Assembly (NCBI GenBank): GCA_964424545.1
Contig: CAYRJN010000086.1
Coordinates: 1-15,508, forward strand
Reading direction: 5' to 3'
DNA: 15,508 nucleotides
DNA from: JAUVIB01 sp964424545
Lineage (GTDB): Bacteria; Calditrichota; Calditrichia; Calditrichales; Calditrichaceae
This document shows positions 12,868 through 15,508 of the stretch, piece by piece. The notes beneath the pieces were generated by a model, which searched no databases, had not been told where the DNA came from, and saw only the letters and a list, made by a program, of their open reading frames with translations. The position numbers and the translations under genes are program-made. Position 1 is the first letter of the stretch, and every line of letters begins with the position of its first letter.

Positions 12868-13560
12868 ATGAAGTTATACTTATTATTATGTTTTTTATTT
12901 TTTGCGATACCCTTAAAGGCTCAGAACAATCAAGTCTCAACTAATTTGGACGCTAAGGATAATGGCGGGCGAATTATGATCAGCGCCGGGGCGGCGTTTT
13001 CATCTTTTCTAAACAATGACACAAAAGCCAGATTTGGTTATCAATACGGTTTATCCGTTCGAATTTATCGCATAAAAGCCTTTAGTTTTAGCAGCGCGGT
13101 GTTGTATACGCAATTAAAGAATAGTGCGAACAATCTGCAAGGCGAGTATATTGACAATGACGGGACGATTTATCGGGCGATATATAATCTTGATTTTTCT
13201 GCGTCTTTTATTAAAATACCGGTTCTTTTTAATTATGATATTATTGACAAAAAAAATTTTACATTAACGGTTGGCGCCGGTCCCGGTTATTCAATTGCTT
13301 TTTCCAATAAATCGAAAACTGCAGGTTATGAAATAACGGATGAAATAATCGGTTATTTGCCGGGGGATCAGGGCCCCGCTGAGCTTGGCGGTGTAAATGA
13401 TTTTACAGGGGATAATTCGGGCTTTGATTTTACAGCCTTGATCAATACAGTTTTGTACAAATATTATTGTATCGGCTTTTCTTACAATCTTCAATTTAAC
13501 GATATACTGAAGATCGATAAGTTAAATTATTTTGCCTTGAATCTTTCTCTAAAAATTTAA
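12868..13560 (+). CDS. Outer-membrane beta-barrel protein, PorT-like
   Basis: This has 230 residues from the ATG at 12868, preceded by AGAGG at a good distance; a longer frame from a TTG at 12829 would spoil the signal peptide. The start 'MKLYLLLCFLFFAIPLKA' is a signal peptide with cleavage before Gln 19. The rest alternates hydrophobic and polar residues in strand-sized blocks with Gly and aromatic residues at strand ends ('GAAFSSF', 'YQYGLSVRIYR', 'FIKIPVLFNYDI', 'LTVGAGPGYSIAF', 'YYCIGFSYNLQF', 'YFALNLSLKI'). This is the pattern of small 8-10 strand barrels of the PorT/outer-membrane beta-barrel group. It has no catalytic motif. It follows the DUF4405 gene by 96 bases on the same strand; a functional link is possible but unproven. 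Confidence 0.82.
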   Translation: MKLYLLLCFLFFAIPLKAQNNQVSTNLDAKDNGGRIMISAGAAFSSFLNNDTKARFGYQYGLSVRIYRIKAFSFSSAVLYTQLKNSANNLQGEYIDNDGTIYRAIYNLDFSASFIKIPVLFNYDIIDKKNFTLTVGAGPGYSIAFSNKSKTAGYEITDEIIGYLPGDQGPAELGGVNDFTGDNSGFDFTALINTVLYKYYCIGFSYNLQFNDILKIDKLNYFALNLSLKI

Positions 13561-13669
13561 ATAGTCTACAAGCAATACATGTCTCTTAAATATTGACTCT
13601 ACATCTTTCCCGTCGAAAATTAGTAATTTCATTTTATCCCAAAAATGATTATATTCATTTTTTAACGAA

Positions 13670-13697
13670 TTAACAGTAAAGCTTTTTTGCATATAAT
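13670..13697 (+). promoter_or_regulatory. Promoter of trpS
   Basis: TTAACA (13670-13675), 16 bases, TATAAT (13692-13697): 5/6 and 6/6 matches to the sigma-70 consensus, the best promoter in the window. The transcript would start near 13704, 45 bases before the ATG. Confidence 0.65.
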
Positions 13698-13748
13698 TTT
13701 TATGCTTATAAAAATGGAATAACGAATCAACGCAAGGAAACGAAATAG

Positions 13749-14759
13749 ATGAGTAAAAAAAGAATTCTTACCGGTATTACAACGACGGGAACGCCGCATA
13801 TCGGTAATTATGTGGGCGCCATTCGTCCTGCCATCAAGATGAGCCATGCGGATGAAACCGTCAGTTTTTATTTTTTAGCGGATTATCATGCTTTGGTTAA
13901 AAATCGCGATCCTGAAGTGCTTAAAAAATCTACTTTAGAAATTGCAGCTACTTGGTTGGCGCTGGGATTGGATACGGATAAATCCATCTTTTACCGCCAA
14001 TCCGATATTCCTGAGATTTTTGAACTTACCTGGATACTTACTTGTATGACGGCAAAGGGGTTAATGAATCGCGCCCATTCGTATAAAGCTGCGGTAGCTT
14101 TGAACGAACAAAGCGCTACCAAAGACCCTGACCATGGGATCAGCATGGGGCTTTATAATTATCCTATTTTAATGGCCGCCGATATATTGATGTTTAATGC
14201 CGATGAAGTTCCGGTTGGAAAAGATCAGATTCAACATTTGGAAATGACTCGCGATATTGCCGCGCGTTATAATCATTACTACGGCGAACATTTTACTCTG
14301 CCTAAAGCTATAATCGATGAGAATGTTTCGGTTTTACCGGGGTTGGACGGTCAAAAAATGAGCAAAAGTTACAATAATACAATCCCTCTTTTTCTTCCCG
14401 AAAATAAATTGCGTAAAATGATAATGAAGATCAAAACCAATTCGCAGGAACCGGGCGAGCCCAAGGATCCGGATACATCCACTTTATTTGAATTTTACAA
14501 AGCCTTTGCCGATGAAGCGGAAATAGAAGATATGCGCGAACGGTATGCGAAAGGAATTGCCTGGGGCGAAATGAAACAAATTCTATTTGAGAAAATAAAC
14601 GCCGAATTGCTCGAACCAAGGCAGCGTTATGAAGAGCTGTTGAAAAAACCGCAGCATATTGAAGAAATTTTGCAGCAAGGCGCGCAAAAAGCGCGAGAAT
14701 ACAGCATGCCCTTTTTGCAGGAATTGAGAAAAGCAATCGGATTTGGAAAGTTGGGATAA
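13749..14759 (+). CDS. trpS: Tryptophanyl-tRNA synthetase
   Basis: This 336-residue class I aminoacyl-tRNA synthetase charges tRNA-Trp in the cytoplasm. It has the HIGH-type motif 'PHIGNYVG' (16-23), 'FLADYHAL' (42-49), 'YPILMAADILMF' (138-149) with 'PVGKDQIQHLEMTRDIA' (155-171), and the 'KMSKS' loop (203-207) followed by 'YNN'. The length is typical of bacterial TrpRS. AAGGA lies ten bases before the ATG, and a near-consensus promoter sits 52-79 bases upstream. scpA follows 143 bases later on the same strand and may be read from the same transcript. All key motifs are intact. Confidence 0.97.
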   Translation: MSKKRILTGITTTGTPHIGNYVGAIRPAIKMSHADETVSFYFLADYHALVKNRDPEVLKKSTLEIAATWLALGLDTDKSIFYRQSDIPEIFELTWILTCMTAKGLMNRAHSYKAAVALNEQSATKDPDHGISMGLYNYPILMAADILMFNADEVPVGKDQIQHLEMTRDIAARYNHYYGEHFTLPKAIIDENVSVLPGLDGQKMSKSYNNTIPLFLPENKLRKMIMKIKTNSQEPGEPKDPDTSTLFEFYKAFADEAEIEDMRERYAKGIAWGEMKQILFEKINAELLEPRQRYEELLKKPQHIEEILQQGAQKAREYSMPFLQELRKAIGFGKLG

Positions 14760-14902
14760 ACTGCGATGAAGCAATAACGGCGCATGATGAAGGTTGAGGC
14801 GTTTGGGCATTGCAGATTGATTGAACGTTCGTTTTTGAACGAAGAATAATGAATATCCAATGAAGAATGAAGAAGTGAATAAAAAGATAGAAGATAAACT
14901 TA

Positions 14903-15508
14903 ATGCCGTATAAAATAAAATTAGATATCTTTGAAGGCCCCTTTGATCTGCTTCTTTTTTTAATTCGCAAAAATGAAGTGGATATTTATGATATTCCCAT
15001 CGCGGAAATCACCGAGCAATTTCTGGAATATATTGAGGCGATGAAGAGTCTTGATCTTGATGTGGCCGGCGATTTTATCGAAATGGTTGCGATTTTGATG
15101 CATATCAAAGCGCGTCTTTTGTTGCCCAAACAACAAACGGACGGTGAAGAAGAAGCGGAGGATCCGCGCACGGAATTGGTTGAAAAACTCATCGAATATA
15201 AGCGTTTTAAAGAGGCCTCGTACGATCTTCACGGTATGTATGAAAAGCGTCAAAAATTACAGGCGCGTAAATATTTTGATTTTCTGCCGAAATTGGAAAA
15301 TATTTCCGATGAAGATTTTGTGGAAAAGGTGACGTTATTTAATCTTTTGCTGGCTTTTAGAAGAGCGTTGGATAATATGCCGAAAGTTAGCCAGCATGTA
15401 GTTAACAGGATTGAAGTAACCATCGAAGAACAAACTTCGTTTATTTTAAAAAAATTAGATGAACGGGAAGTGTTGATCTTTCAGGATTTAATGAATGAAA
15501 TTAAGGAA
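14903..15508 (+). CDS. scpA: Segregation and condensation protein ScpA, 3'-truncated by the window
   Basis: The first 202 residues of ScpA are present and the frame is open at the last base. Typical sequences are 'LDIFEGPFDLLLFLIRKNEV' (7-26), 'DIYDIPIAEITEQFLEYIE' (27-45), 'LDLDVAGDFIEMVAILMHIK' (50-69) and 'RLLLP' (71-75), followed by an acidic linker. ScpA is the kleisin that bridges the Smc dimer and binds ScpB in the bacterial condensin complex. Family proteins are about 240-260 residues, so roughly 40-60 residues with the C-terminal winged helix are missing here. The ATG at 14903 matches where family members begin, though the ribosome binding site is weak. scpB would be expected next, beyond the window. 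Confidence 0.95.
   Translation, partial: MPYKIKLDIFEGPFDLLLFLIRKNEVDIYDIPIAEITEQFLEYIEAMKSLDLDVAGDFIEMVAILMHIKARLLLPKQQTDGEEEAEDPRTELVEKLIEYKRFKEASYDLHGMYEKRQKLQARKYFDFLPKLENISDEDFVEKVTLFNLLLAFRRALDNMPKVSQHVVNRIEVTIEEQTSFILKKLDEREVLIFQDLMNEIKE

Noticed and set aside
14823..14843. Hairpin TTCGTT-TTTG-AACGAA after trpS as a terminator
   Set aside because: The stem is short, alternative pairings exist, and no T run follows, so trpS-scpA read-through is at least as likely.
14860..14913. A 17-codon frame (MKNEEVNKKI...) ending inside the start of scpA, a possible leader peptide
   Set aside because: There is no convincing ribosome binding site or attenuator structure, and the sequence is part of an AATGAA-type low-complexity stretch.
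14431..14970. 179-codon open frame on the minus strand over the end of trpS
   Set aside because: It has no recognisable motif, runs through the trpS and scpA starts, and overlaps firmly identified coding sequence.

Overview
The window looks like core chromosome of a Gram-negative, probably anaerobic bacterium of the Calditrichota / Ignavibacteriota / KSB1-like neighbourhood. The DNA is moderately AT-rich (roughly 40 % G+C by eye). Evidence for this placement is a C-terminal type IX secretion (Por) sorting domain of the 'NYPNPFNP...IYDVTGREV' type, a ferredoxin-dependent 2-oxoacid oxidoreductase, a PorT-like outer-membrane barrel, and good matches to ordinary -35/-10 promoters rather than the Bacteroidota consensus. 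The phylum cannot be settled from the sequence alone.

Layout. 2-1024: 3' part of a secreted T9SS-sorted protein. 1367-1909: PduO-type cobalamin adenosyltransferase. 2023-4775: a three-gene operon for 2-ketoisovalerate:ferredoxin oxidoreductase (ferredoxin subunit, alpha subunit, fused beta-gamma subunit). 4917-5713: a stand-alone Nfu Fe-S scaffold and a DUF151-UVR 'bifunctional nuclease'. 5976-6887: an MBL-fold hydrolase, convergent with and overlapping recR. 9667-6882 on the minus strand: a conserved information-processing cluster, promoter - tRNA-Ala(CGC) - SRP RNA - dnaX - ybaB - recR, resembling the Bacillus scr-dnaX-yaaK-recR order, with mtgA just upstream of it.

10477-13560 is the most accessory-looking part. 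It holds a candidate sigma-54 promoter with an upstream inverted repeat, a small secreted protein with two DxDGDG calcium-binding-type repeats and a very strong ribosome binding site, a double hairpin terminator, a cluster of three short hairpin repeats, a DUF4405 membrane protein with a duplicated tail, and an outer-membrane beta-barrel. 13749 to the end returns to housekeeping genes: trpS behind a near-consensus promoter, and scpA cut by the window edge.

The best single observation is a run of ten A residues in dnaX, placed at the end of the clamp-loader core. Slippage in either direction meets a stop codon within a few codons, so the gene is well built to make both a tau and a short gamma form, as known in Thermus (transcriptional slippage) and E. 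coli (ribosomal frameshift). The second is the secreted DxDGDG-repeat protein / DUF4405 / barrel group, whose function is not known to me.
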